Notes under the pieces: model-generated
The model's database searches: none
The model's input: the letters and a program-made list of their open reading frames with translations, nothing else
What the model was told of the DNA's origin: nothing
Position numbers and translations under genes: made by a program
Shown: positions 1 through 9,796 of the stretch, piece by piece
Numbering within the stretch: the stretch's first letter is position 1
Layout: each line of letters starts with the position of its first letter
NCBI GenBank assembly: GCA_964020085.1
Contig: OZ026600.1
Location: forward strand, 24,304,608-24,368,607
Direction of reading: 5' to 3'
Source of the DNA: Micromussa lordhowensis
Taxonomy: Eukaryota > Cnidaria > Anthozoa > Scleractinia > Lobophylliidae
Length of the DNA: 64,000 nucleotides

Positions 1-1311
1 AAAAAGGATAACTCCGGCGAATGACCGCTATTTTCCTCACTATAGAGATTGGAGTAATATAATTCTAACAAACTCATAATTGTTTTGGGATTAGCTGTAA
101 TTGTTCCGTCACCTGTAACAATTTTCCGTACACAGCTTTTTTTCTTATTTGATTTTTCTAAATTTAAGAAATACTTCTTATTTTTTCACCTTTTTCATAC
201 CAATTTGCACGGGAACGGATAATAGCACCCTGAGTAATATAATCATAGAGATCGTCGTATTCTGCTTGTAAACATTCCAGTTCTTCAAGATTTTCTTTCG
301 ACGGGTCATTTTCGCAATTTTTTGTACAGTTCTGTAATTTTTCTTCCAAATCTTTGACCTTGGCTTTTCTACTGTGAGCCTTTTTCTTTGCTATACTTGA
401 TAGTTAGCTGTCGAATTTTATATTTTAACAAGTCCCAAAGAACCCGCCTATCAACAATCTCTTTAAACTCTTCAAGCCAATTTTTAATATTTTCATCAAG
501 AAGAAAGCGATAATCACTGTCATTCACTAAGGAAGAATTAAATTTCCAAAAACTTGGACCACGTTCACTATCATCCACGCCATTAATTAGTAATGTTATC
601 GCAGAGTGATCCGATTTAATAGATGGTTTTATATCTACCGAAACTACATCATCTTGTAAACCGTCGCTTATCAACCAGAAATCTAAGCGTCTCTGAATAA
701 CTGGAGTTTTTTGACGCCAAGTAAAACGTTTCTCTTTGGGATGCCTGACACGCCAGATATGTAACAAATCGTGCTCCAAGCAAATATCTTCTAAAACCTT
801 GACAGAATCTTTTGTTTTCTTAAGACCACCGCTCCCGTCTAATTCTTGATCAAAAATCACATTGAAATCTCCACCAATGATTACAGAAAAGTCCGAGAGA
901 GTAAACGAACGTTTAAGCTCCTCGGAAATTTTTTTGAAAAAATCGCACTGCTCAGAACATTTATTCGGTGCATAGATATTTAAAAGTAAAAAAGGAGAAT
1001 CCTGAATTATAGCCTTAAATATAGCGACCTTGCGAATCAACCTTAACCAATTGCAATTTAAAGTCTAGTTGGTCTTTTACAAGAATAAGAACGCCCTTAC
1101 TATGACCAGTTCCATGCGAAAAGAACATGTCACCTTTCCATTGTTTTTTCCAAATATGTTCCACTTCTGAAGTACTATATGTTTCCTGAAGGAAACAAAT
1201 ATCCGCAGAGGATTTCGCCAACCAGTTGAAAAAAGCCTTCCTTCTATCAAAAGTGCGAAGTCCACGAGCATTTAGTGACAAAAGGTTAAAATTTATGTTG
1301 TTTCGCCCCAT
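1..1311 (-). pseudogene. LINE ORF2, N-terminal AP endonuclease region (frameshifted, partial)
   Basis: Reading leftward from ATG at 1311, the first 98 residues contain the endonuclease opening motif NLLSLNARGLR and the FLQET motif of exonuclease-endonuclease-phosphatase nucleases. The frame breaks near 1020-1040 and continues in another frame (1040 to 369) with NIYAPN, GGDFNV, RLDFWL and the SDHSAI motif that carries the catalytic Asp-His. A second frame change near 350-370 leads into the linker before the RT, ending at the window edge with the KYFLNLEK motif typical of L1-like ORF2. The endonuclease would nick target DNA to prime reverse transcription. At least two frameshifts make this copy inactive. 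The rest of ORF2 is outside the window. Confidence 0.82.
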
Positions 1312-1777
1312 ATCCCAAGAGATGAAGCTATCTGATTCAAGTGAGAAAAGCTAATGTTATCACTCTTTGTAAGACGCAAACAGCAAGTAGAATATCCCAA
1401 ATAAACGCCAAAAGTAACACGCGTAAATAAAAAATATGTACAAGAAATAAAACGGAAAACACCAACAACTATAAACATTAAACTAAACAAACACATACTT
1501 CTTTAAGAGGCCGTAGAACAAAATATGTAAATTACGACCTTTGAGAATTGGGACTAAGTAAGGAAAAGAGGAATTTGAATAAATTCTTCCTTGCTCCCGA
1601 TACATAACCAAAAGAGTTGCGAAACAAATTGACCTCAAAGTAAATGGGGACATACACTTTAAGTAGTAGGATGAATTACACATGAAAAGCTGTTCTTTAA
1701 ATATAAGTATAAATTTGTCTGTCTTCGGAACTCAGTGTGAAAACTCAGGGTAATGTTAAAGTATTCTACGCCAAGCC
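1312..1777 (-). other. LINE inter-ORF spacer
   Basis: This stretch separates ORF1 from ORF2 of the minus-strand LINE. I see no conserved coding signal in it; the short open frames have no recognisable motifs. Confidence 0.5.
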
Positions 1778-2755
1778 CTAAATAAATATATTGACAGTCA
1801 TCAGTTTACATCCGGTCTTGCCTTCCTCCCTAGCCTTCTTCAGCTTGGGCCACTGCGCCTTTCTTCTATCCCTGATTTCCTTTGGTAAATCCACGAGCAC
1901 CTTGAAATCTAACGAACGGCTCATTTCTTTCGCTCTTTTAAAGACATATTCTCTATCTTGGAAACGCAGAAAACGAGCTATGATAGGTCTTATCTCGTTT
2001 GACTTCTTACCTATCCTATGAATTCTTTGGAACTCAATTTTCCTCACCTCTTCAATGCTAAGCTCTCTCTCCAGGAGTTGATAAATCACTTCTTTCGTAT
2101 CTTCCTCGTCTGCCATCGATTCTGGAACTCCAAGAAAGCGAAGATTCTCGCGTCGATTATATAGCTCTTGGTACATAATTTGGTCTTCCAGGCCCTTAAT
2201 TCTCTCCAAGTGAACTCTTTCTTTGCTCCTTAACTCCTGAACTTCACTGTTGAGAAAGGAGACTCCTTCATCCATCGCATTGATGTCATCTCTGAGTATG
2301 TTGGCGTCCCCTTGTACTTTATCGACCACATTCTCAAGCTTATTAACCGTAGTCTTTAGATTGCTTACTGTCTCTATCACTGTTTCAAGTTTAGTTTCTA
2401 AACTATCTAGCTTACATAGGATGAGCTTCAGTTGTTTTGTAACATCTTCCATGATTCTCGACCCCGCGAGCGCTTCGGCTTCTTGGTTGTTATCAGTAAT
2501 GGCGTCGCCTCGAAAGGCGTCAACAAAATTTTGTTCGTCACAGACTCTCTTTCCTTCAGGTGAACTGGTTTCGCTGTCCGAGTTACTGGTTCTTGTTTTT
2601 CTTTTCGGATAGTTAAAGAGGTCTCCCATGTACAGAAATTCCCGCAATAAAATCAAAATTTCGGGAGCGAGAAGAAACACGTCCTCACATGTTGAGAGCT
2701 CGACCCAATCTCGTTGTGTTTCTGACGCGTCGGAAAAATCAATTATGTGGGTCAC
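1778..2755 (-). CDS. LINE ORF1 protein (L1 ORF1p-like RNA-binding protein)
   Basis: The 325-codon open frame encodes an L1 ORF1p-type nucleic-acid chaperone that would trimerise and coat the LINE RNA. The likely true start is the internal Met43 (nt 2629), which opens a basic, Ser-rich tail. Residues about 100-185 form a long heptad-rich coiled coil. The motif RRENLRFLGVPE near residue 200 marks the start of the RRM-like domain, followed by a C-terminal domain with IHRIGKK and FKRAKEM. The frame is intact, unlike ORF2. The open frames on the opposite strand here are shadows. Confidence 0.82.
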   Translation of the reverse strand: MTHIIDFSDASETQRDWVELSTCEDVFLLAPEILILLREFLYMGDLFNYPKRKTRTSNSDSETSSPEGKRVCDEQNFVDAFRGDAITDNNQEAEALAGSRIMEDVTKQLKLILCKLDSLETKLETVIETVSNLKTTVNKLENVVDKVQGDANILRDDINAMDEGVSFLNSEVQELRSKERVHLERIKGLEDQIMYQELYNRRENLRFLGVPESMADEEDTKEVIYQLLERELSIEEVRKIEFQRIHRIGKKSNEIRPIIARFLRFQDREYVFKRAKEMSRSLDFKVLVDLPKEIRDRRKAQWPKLKKAREEGKTGCKLMTVNIFI

Positions 2756-2817
2756 ATTAAATATTCTTGTTCATGCAAATACCGACTGTGTTTGTGGCAC
2801 TTGTGAATTATAATGAC

Positions 2818-2833
2818 CGGCACAGCTGTGCCG
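2818..2833. repeat. 16-bp perfect palindrome
   Basis: CGGCACAGCTGTGCCG is its own reverse complement. It lies between the 5' end of the LINE and the first Polinton gene, so it may mark a junction or a factor-binding site; I cannot tell which. Confidence 0.6.
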
Positions 2834-2885
2834 TGACGTTATGTGTAGTGACTTTAAAAAATATTATCTTCACTGATAATATAAG

Positions 2886-3446
2886 ATGGATTGTAATTCT
2901 CAAATTCACAACGAATTAAAGAATATGGAAGAGTGTACTTGTCCTTTTTGTGATCAACAATTGGTAGAATTTCACAAAGTGGTTGAGTCATGTTGTAGTG
3001 AACAGGGTGTTGAAACCGCGAATGGTATGAATATTTGTGTGAATTGTGGTTTAGTTCACGGTTATGATTATGTCATGGAATACTTTAACTTCTATGATAA
3101 TATGCATAAGATACGACGGAAATTGGTTTATCATCGAAAATACCATCTTCAGAATGTGTTGGGTAGTATATCTTTTGAGAATAATGTCTGTTTAACTCAT
3201 AAACAAAGAGAGCAGATACACAAATTATTTGTTGAGATCGACGGTGTTTTGCATTAGGTTGATGATGGATGCAAACGGATGATGAGTATTAAATATATTA
3301 TCAAGCAATTATTCAAGATTCTCGGGCCTCCTTACAAAGATATCAGTGTAACGAAGTCGAAGAGGACATTAAAATCTTATGAACAATGTTGGGAAAAGGT
3401 TCAATCATTGATAGGTGATAGAATTCAGTCGATAAATAATCTATGA
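2886..3446 (+). pseudogene. VLTF3-like late transcription factor (one nonsense codon)
   Basis: The first 123 codons contain a zinc ribbon with CPFC and NICVNCGLVHGYD, followed by a VYHRKYH-like segment typical of the poxvirus/NCLDV late transcription factor 3 family. A TAG at 3255-3257 stops the frame, but the same frame continues open to a TGA at 3444-3446. That part keeps family features (IKQLFKILGPPY, then TLKSYEQCW), so the stop is a disabling mutation, not the natural end. In related viruses this factor directs late gene transcription. The gene lacks the TAACATATTATATA-type motif found before the structural genes. Its 3' end overlaps the convergent gene ending at 3343. Confidence 0.72.
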
Positions 3447-3929
3447 ATTTTTCATCGTATTTTATCAAATACTTGTCAGTAATAGCACTGTTGTCTGTCA
3501 CGTAATCATCAATGTTTTTCATCGTGTTGTAAATATGAGATGAATTGAAATTTCCACTTCTCATAATGTCTTTTATTTCATTTAGCAAATGTTGATAGCT
3601 TTGGTGAGCATATGTACAATTTTGGATCTTAAGATCAAGGTCTTTATGCTTCATCCAACCATGAATCAAGAGTGCTACTGTACTTATGGTAATCAAGCTA
3701 ATACCACCAGTTGCTAGACTGCTAGCGAAACCTCCAGATGCAAATATGATAGACAGTGAGTTACCCAATAGTTTCCATTTTTTGAGGTGTTTCGATGCTT
3801 GTTTGTGAGCCCAACACTTTTTATGATATGTTTTGTAGTAATATTGTAATTCTTCGATCTGTTTTTTTTTTTTGTCAGTTTATCTGAAATATGATTCCAG
3901 ATGAATATGATTTTTCGTAGGTCTTTCAT
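3343..3929 (-). pseudogene. Membrane/coiled-coil Polinton protein (frameshifted)
   Basis: The gene starts at ATG 3929 (MKDLRKIIFIWNHISDK), passes through a poly-Lys run encoded by a homopolymer T tract near 3863-3873, and there changes frame. After the shift a charged, helix-forming segment leads into a hydrophobic span (SLSIIFASGGFASSLATGG and ISTVALLIHGW, about nt 3665-3760). A C-terminal helical region ends at 3343. The homopolymer is the obvious site of the indel. Predicted role: a virion membrane-associated or scaffold protein; I cannot name the family. It overlaps the upstream minus-strand gene by 4 nt and converges with the VLTF3-like gene. Confidence 0.5.
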
Positions 3930-4360
3930 ATATATTGTTTATATTTTTTTATATTTCGATTTTTTTTGGATACGCAATATATTAATCCAGAACTCTGACC
4001 ACATAATGGAGATCTTTTAATACATTTTGGTGTTCGGTTCTTGGGTATAACATATGTGTACCCTCGGTCTAATTGATGATGGTCATAGAATCTGCCAAAA
4101 GCATCATGTAGAATGCTCTGTGAGTGTAATATATCTGACTGGTTGAATATTCTTTCGAGGAAATGTGTGAAGCACCATTTCCAGGACCAATTAGACCGAT
4201 TTCGTTGTATGGTATGAATTGGTATGTATGTTTCGAAATTTCTGTGGTATAGATATTGATATACTAAAGCTGACTTCAGTATGACATCATTCACCTTTTC
4301 GTATTTTTGTTTGGTTACTTCAAAGCAGTGCTTGACGTATTTGATTACTTCTCTTATCAT
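3926..4360 (-). pseudogene. Polinton protein with ILHDAFGRFY motif; possible PLA2-like enzyme
   Basis: The frame is 144 codons from ATG 4360. Its centre carries ILHDAFGRFYDHHQ, with an HD pair followed by Tyr, as in phospholipase A2 catalytic helices. A different frame over about nt 4170-4225 reads GLIGPGN, which resembles the PLA2 calcium loop. This suggests two compensating indels around that loop in an old gene. The downstream CIKRSPLCGQSSGLIYCVS segment is Cys-rich. Assignment as a lipase-like virion enzyme is inference; it may simply be an uncharacterised Polinton protein. It lies head to tail with its neighbours in the minus-strand block. Confidence 0.42.
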
Positions 4361-4390
4361 AGATATATATTGGTAAGTTTATATAATAAT

Positions 4391-5551
4391 TTAATTATGT
4401 AAACATCTGTTATATAATGTACTGTATCCAGCTCCATCAAACGAAGAATTATCAGGCAAATACAATTTTATATCAGCATGACCAAAACCATTATCTGCTT
4501 GGATTGTGATCATTGCGTTTATTGTTATTGGTGTCCAAAGTTTTTGATTATCAAGTCGTAAATTAAATAAATTAATTGAATTTGTATCATCATAAATTTT
4601 AAATAGGCCACCTCCTTTATAAAAATCAGTATATATTATATGATATTGACCACTGAGCGATATCCTCAATGAATCTGATGTGCCATTTGAATAAGGGTAA
4701 GAATTTGTTATTGATGGAAATTTGACATTATTTGTGTTGTCATGTTTTAAATCATTTGTATAATAATAATAACCATTATTTGTATTAATAGTTGCGATGT
4801 CAGTTTTATTTTGTGTGACTTGTGTTTTCACTGCATCTAATTGTGCTTTATTGACAGCATCACTATTTGCAGTACCATCTCCAACTCCTATTATCTTTTT
4901 ATTTTTCATATTAATCTGACCATTTACATCTAAATCGTCTGTTACTATTTTATTTACACCGGTTATATCTTTACCGTTCATATCAATGGGTGCTTCAAAA
5001 TAAGTTCTTTTATTATTAATATAAATATATCTGTCCCAAATCTGGATAGGTATATCAGACTGATTTCCTCGAATACCATAAACACTTACATTAATCGGTG
5101 TTTTGTTTGGTTTTGGTGATACAGAATCTTTTAAAGGTAAATGTAAATCTATATCAAGATCATCTATACCTGGATTTACTATCGATTTTCGAAAATTAAT
5201 GATTGATCTGGAATAATAACCATAATCGAAATTTATAATTCTTGTTTTTGTACTTACTTGGGTTAAAGTATCACTTGCAGCATCAACGCTTACATTATTT
5301 TGATCGATTTGATAGGAAAATTTCATTTCAAAGGCCATTGTATAAGTACCATGTGGTAGATAACGTAAATCAATTGACAATATGGCATTATAAGATTTAG
5401 GACGATCTTTTTTAATCTGAAAAAGATATGTTTGATGATTGATAAGATGTAAAAGATTGTAACCAATGGCACTAATGAATTCAATTCCATCATCATCTTC
5501 TTTGAATAAACTAGGATATCTAATGCTGCGGCACACTGTTGACAAGGACAT
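4391..5551 (-). CDS. Fibre-like protein, C-terminal portion or paralogue
   Basis: 386 codons. The first ~190 residues form a beta-rich domain with LPHGTYTMAFEM and FDYGYYSRSIINF, matching the equivalent segments of the fibre at 7630-9360 (LPNGSYTMAFEL and ADHGYYSSRASINL). A shaft of repeated modules follows (PIDMNGKDITGVNKI, QINMKNKKIIGVGDG), with an SDAVNKAQLD heptad-like segment. This pattern is typical of virus and phage tail fibres. A C-terminal beta-rich tip ends at 4391. The gene is probably the distal part of the same fibre gene, separated from it by the 5552-7455 insertion. The ATG at 5551 lacks the promoter motif seen at other genes, which supports that view. Confidence 0.6.
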   Translation of the reverse strand: MSLSTVCRSIRYPSLFKEDDDGIEFISAIGYNLLHLINHQTYLFQIKKDRPKSYNAILSIDLRYLPHGTYTMAFEMKFSYQIDQNNVSVDAASDTLTQVSTKTRIINFDYGYYSRSIINFRKSIVNPGIDDLDIDLHLPLKDSVSPKPNKTPINVSVYGIRGNQSDIPIQIWDRYIYINNKRTYFEAPIDMNGKDITGVNKIVTDDLDVNGQINMKNKKIIGVGDGTANSDAVNKAQLDAVKTQVTQNKTDIATINTNNGYYYYTNDLKHDNTNNVKFPSITNSYPYSNGTSDSLRISLSGQYHIIYTDFYKGGGLFKIYDDTNSINLFNLRLDNQKLWTPITINAMITIQADNGFGHADIKLYLPDNSSFDGAGYSTLYNRCLHN

Positions 5552-5888
5552 ATTTTACGTAGTCATTCACAATCTATCTGCGCGTTCCAAGTCTTACATT
5601 ATAACCTTTCTTTAAAAAGTAGTGTCAAATTGTGATGTGTAACTTAAAAACTGTTCTTTTTGTCAACTTAATGCATCATGACGAATCGATGGCGAGGCGT
5701 GACAAGACAAGGGATCGAGACAATAAAGCACATACACATACGCACATACACACCTACCTCCCCCAAGTTTACCAGAAAATCGAGATGAAATTCGAAAGAT
5801 GTGGAAATTCTAGGAGCAGAAATCTCACTTGCAAATTCAGCACTAGTACGCATCAAGTCTAGAGTGTTAACGGTATCGAAAATGCGTT

Positions 5889-5985
5889 GATCGCTAGCCT
5901 GCGAACTATTTTTGGCTGTCGCTTGTCTACGCTGGTGGCACCAGTAGCAGCCGGAAATAGGTCTACGTTCGCAGGCTAGTCGATC
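5889..5985. repeat. Foldback MITE-like hairpin
   Basis: The arms CTAGCCTGCGAAC and GTTCGCAGGCTAG pair, extended by GATCG/CGATC. The loop contains a second imperfect pairing around GGTGGCACC. It resembles small non-autonomous hairpin elements elsewhere in this window. Confidence 0.65.
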
Positions 5986-6089
5986 GCCGGATATGTGAAA
6001 CTGCTAAAACTGTTTGGATGAAAAGGAATTGATCATAGCAACCGTTTGTTTTAATTATTCTGCAAGTTTTAGTAACGACGATTTCTCTT

Positions 6090-6335
6090 CGAGCCCAACG
6101 AGCCGCTAAATATACGAATTTTACACTTAACGCTCATGCAATTATTCCTCGTTATTTTATCCACTGCCGAGCCAAGCGAGCCGCTAAATATATGAACCAA
6201 CCACTTAATGCGCATACAATTATTCCTCGTTCTTTCATCCCGGCACTGCCGAGCCAAACGAGCTGCCAAATATATGAACTCAACAGTTATCGCCATACAA
6301 ATTTTTCCACTGCCAAGCCAAACGAGCCGGCTCGT
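6090..6335. repeat. Tandem repeat, ~80-bp unit, 3-4 copies
   Basis: Units begin with CGAGCC(C/A)A(A/G)CGAGC followed by CGCTAAATAT-like sequence and ATTATTCCTCGTT. Starts fall near 6090, 6168, 6250 and 6312. It lies inside the fibre-gene insertion. Confidence 0.65.
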
Positions 6336-7248
6336 TGGTGAATGTTTAAAAGTGGCCCTGCATTCTGTAGTTGTTTTTATAAGTTGTCACAATTAATCGT
6401 CCAAATTAACCCGGGCGTCCAGATTTGTACAAACTTTCTCGTACTGCATTAAAAGCAAAAGCAAGATTTGTGAAAGTCAATCATGATCTCCTGCACATCG
6501 TTTTACAAGTAAATCAGAGCAAAATTTCATTGGAATCTACGCGAAAAGACTGTAATGACATCCTCGTGTGGTTCGTAGCGCAGATTTCCAAATTGACTGC
6601 AAAAAACAACAAGGACACATTATTACATATGACGCATAGCTGGTGATCGTCACGGGATCGTGACAAAAGCACATGGTGATCTTAGCTGTCTGGACATGAA
6701 TTGATACACATCAACCTCCTCTTTACCAAATCCAAATAAACGAAAGATGTGGAAATTGTAAGAGTAGAAAGCTGACTTATAAATTCTGAACTGGTACTCA
6801 CATGTCTGTAGAATGGAATGTGACAGACTCCGGATGGGGACGCGTCCGTTGCGATGCGTGAAAAAGCTGAAGTTTTAGATCAAATTCGTGTTTGGATAGA
6901 AACAAATCGATCGCAGCAGATATAAATTAGCGTGTTCTACGGTTCTCGTTTGTTTTAATTATTCTACAAGCCTAAGTTTCGGCGATTTCTCTTCATTAAG
7001 AATTTGACGAAGGGCCGAGACCGCTACGAAATTGACGCACTAGGTCTTAAATTAAGAAGCGACAATTAATCGTCCAGATAAATCTGCATTAACGACAACA
7101 GCAAGGGTTGTGAAAGCCAAGCACGATCTCGCTCACATCGCTTTACAGCAGGTAAATCAAAGCAAACCATAACGAACCTTAATCAATTGTAATCTACGCG
7201 AAAAAGGACGACAGCACAACGGTGTCACAACCTCGCGTGTTGTTCGTG

Positions 7249-7360
7249 GCGCAATACATTCTGGTAGAAGGCGCAATGCATTCTGATAAAAAGGCGCAAT
7301 GCATTCTGGTAGAAGGCGCAATGCATTCTGGTAAAAAGGCGCAATGCATTCTGGTAAAAA
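7249..7360. repeat. Tandem repeat, 21-24-bp unit, 5 copies
   Basis: GGCGCAATGCATTCTGGTA units start near 7249, 7270, 7293, 7314 and 7338, with alternating GAA or AAAAA spacers. Confidence 0.85.
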
Positions 7361-7399
7361 GTGATGAATTCGAGAATCATTCTCCCTTTTATATATTCT

Positions 7400-9781
7400 T
7401 CTTAAATCCTGTTTATGTTGCTGCTCGCTCGCTACGCTCGCTCCGCAGCAATTATCTTTCATGACTTTTTTGAAAACATTTTCTTGAGAGACTGAAGAGA
7501 CTGATGCTTCTTCTGACTCTTTTATCTTAGTGTTAATCATAGTATTAACGAAATTAAAAGAAGCTGCATGACTATTATCTGATTGTTGTGGATCTTTGAC
7601 ATTAATGATGCTATGATTACCCATGTCAATCATTTCATTGAAAGTGACTTTGTCATTATTAATACTCCATAAGGCATCATAAACACGCCATAACACACAA
7701 TGTATGTTTGTAGTTTTGATGGATATGTTTTTCCAGTTTTCATTTTAATCACAATGTCTACATACAAATGATTTGGTGCTACATATGTATATTTACTGAA
7801 TTGCATTATCCATCTTGAATAATTATCAAATGTTTTATTTGACAAATCATGAATAGTCTCAATGGCACTGATGCCATTAAGAGACAAAGTATCACGATCA
7901 ACATCATCACTGGACCACATAAGCTCAAAAGCCATTGTATAACTACCATTCGGCAATGCGTAGAGATTAATGGAGGCTCTTGAACTGTAATAACCATGAT
8001 CTGCATCAAATATTAGTTTTGTGTCAATGACCTTTTTATTAATTGAATGAGGACTTGATTGAAAAGTTACCCAATTCCCGAATTCAATATCATCTTCCTC
8101 AATCAAATTGGATGGATTAGCCATCACATAGTTGAAAGCATTTGATCTATCGGAACTGGTGACATGAGAATTGCTGACATGTGTTTCCATATACTTTTTA
8201 GTGACCAAATCTGTATCGCTTGATGGATTTGGTGAGTTGATTATCTTATGACTATTTACCATATTTATATCACCAGCCATTATTCCACCTGTTAGGTCAA
8301 GTTTTTTGGCAAATTGTGTATCAGTATATGTCATTGATAGGTTAAGTTGTGTACTAAGCTCTCCACCAACCCATTTTTGAGTTGCAGCGTCCTGATCATT
8401 TACCGGATCTTTCAAGTTTTTAATTTCATTATTGTTCATGTCAAGAGCACCGGTCATAGCTTTGCTTCCGCCTAATTTTAAGACATCAGTAGCAGGCTTT
8501 GGTAATTTACTAATTTCAGCATCTACAAAAGCTTTACTGACCAGACTGTTATTATCAAAAAGGCCATCATAGTAAGGTTCACAGTTTTTGATAGTATTTT
8601 GTTTTAGATTAAAATAATTACCATCTTTGTCTACTTTAAGAAATTTTTCATTCAGATATTCTTTGTTGACAACACTTCCCAAATCTCTAACTCTAACTTC
8701 ATAAGCATCATCAACCTTGTAATCATTTAAATTTTTCACACAGAGAATACGATTTTCATCCATGTCTAAATCACCAGTCATACTTCTACTACCATCTCTT
8801 GGTAACAATGGTGTGGTATCTACACTTACCTTTCCTATTTCCCCATCCACATACACCTTGCTCGCTTTATCAGCAATGGCAATATCTTGTCGAATATTTT
8901 CAGTGTCGACATATTTTTTATTAGTGGCACTATCGAGATATTTAGGATCACCTAAACCATCAATAAGATTACCATTGAGATTCAAATTCTCAAAATAGAG
9001 AATCTTATGATTATCTTGGACGTCATGAATATTAAGAACAGTATGATCAAAACCAGTCTTTTGTACTCCTTTAACACATCTGCTGAAAAAGAGAAACTTG
9101 AAATTTGAGTTGCTGGAGCCATAATAACGAAATTGAAGAGTGATGTCAACATCTCTTTTAGAATTGTTGAAAATTATATACGCTTTAGCATAATTTGAAA
9201 ACCAATCATGATTGAAATCATTGATTATTGGATCACCTTCAACATTGTAAAATAAAAGACGATCATTATAACCATCAGTAACGATATTGGAACCATTATA
9301 ACCAAAAATTTCAAAAAGAATGGAATAAGTACCTAGATTAACATTGTTTGTCAATTTCACATTAGAATAAGCAAACCCATCATGAACACTTTGTCGAGAT
9401 ATTTCTGAATAAATCCAAATGATTTGTATGGTTGGTGATTGGAATGCTTAATTTAGTTAATTCTGCTTCATCACCATAATTTTTATAAAAAGTGAAACTT
9501 TGTTGTAAGTGATAATTTGGAGATGAATGAACTTTTACTTTAGAAATTTCTGAATCAACATAAGTTTTATCAGCTTTTTTAGAGTTTTCAGATTCAAAAT
9601 AAGCTTTTGTCGTAGCGTCATTATCTCCAGTTGGTTCTCCAACATTGGTCAATCGTTTTCCATCAATATCATAATTACCATCATCTGTTAACTTGAATCC
9701 AACGCCAGGGAGGCCAGGCAACCCTCATTGTTGACTCATAGTTGATGATGATGTTGGTAAAAGTCCATTTGAATAACTCAT
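7400..9781 (-). pseudogene. Modular collagen-tipped fibre protein (stop, frameshifts, interrupted)
   Basis: The gene starts at ATG 9781. An in-frame TGA at 9725-9727 cuts it after 18 codons, just before a short collagen-like GLPGLPGVG. The frame then runs to about 9400, shifts, and runs open for 576 codons (9360-7630), then shifts again near 7690. It continues to the insertion near 7455. The protein alternates beta-rich domains (LGTYSILFEIFG; LPNGSYTMAFEL) with shaft repeats such as MTGALDMNNNEIKNLKDP, LNLNGNLIDGLGDP and MAGDINMVNSHKI, each followed by a (D)AATKKYVD-like helix. This is phage/virus fibre architecture, so host-cell attachment is the expected role. The motif TAACCTTATTGTATA ends at the base before the ATG. 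Confidence 0.7.
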
Positions 9782-9796
9782 TATACAATAAGGTTA
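9782..9796 (-). promoter_or_regulatory. Late-promoter-like motif before fibre gene
   Basis: On the minus strand TAACCTTATTGTATA directly precedes the fibre ATG and matches 13 of 15 positions of the motif before the major capsid gene. Confidence 0.5.

Larger units (their letters stand above)
1..2813 (-). mobile_element. L1-type LINE retrotransposon, truncated by window edge
   Basis: A minus-strand non-LTR retrotransposon. ORF1 (1778-2755) lies upstream of ORF2 (from 1311 leftward), the normal L1 order. ORF1 has the coiled-coil plus RRM architecture of L1 ORF1p, and ORF2 begins with an APE-type endonuclease. The reverse transcriptase would lie left of base 1. The 5' end is not marked by a visible target-site duplication; I place it loosely before the palindrome at 2818. 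The LINE lies directly against the Polinton gene block, so it probably inserted into or beside that element. Confidence 0.8.
5552..7455. other. Insertion of repetitive DNA inside the fibre gene
   Basis: About 1.9 kb of non-viral sequence separates the two fibre segments. It contains a foldback repeat (5889-5985), a ~80-bp tandem repeat (about 6090-6335) and a 21-24-bp tandem repeat (7249-7360). The right boundary lies at a TTGCTGC...GCAGCAA inverted pair near 7418-7452. I see no gene in it. Confidence 0.55.

Noticed and set aside
1791..2813. Plus-strand open frames opposite LINE ORF1
   Set aside because: Ser/Leu-rich shadows of the ORF1 coiled coil with no motifs.
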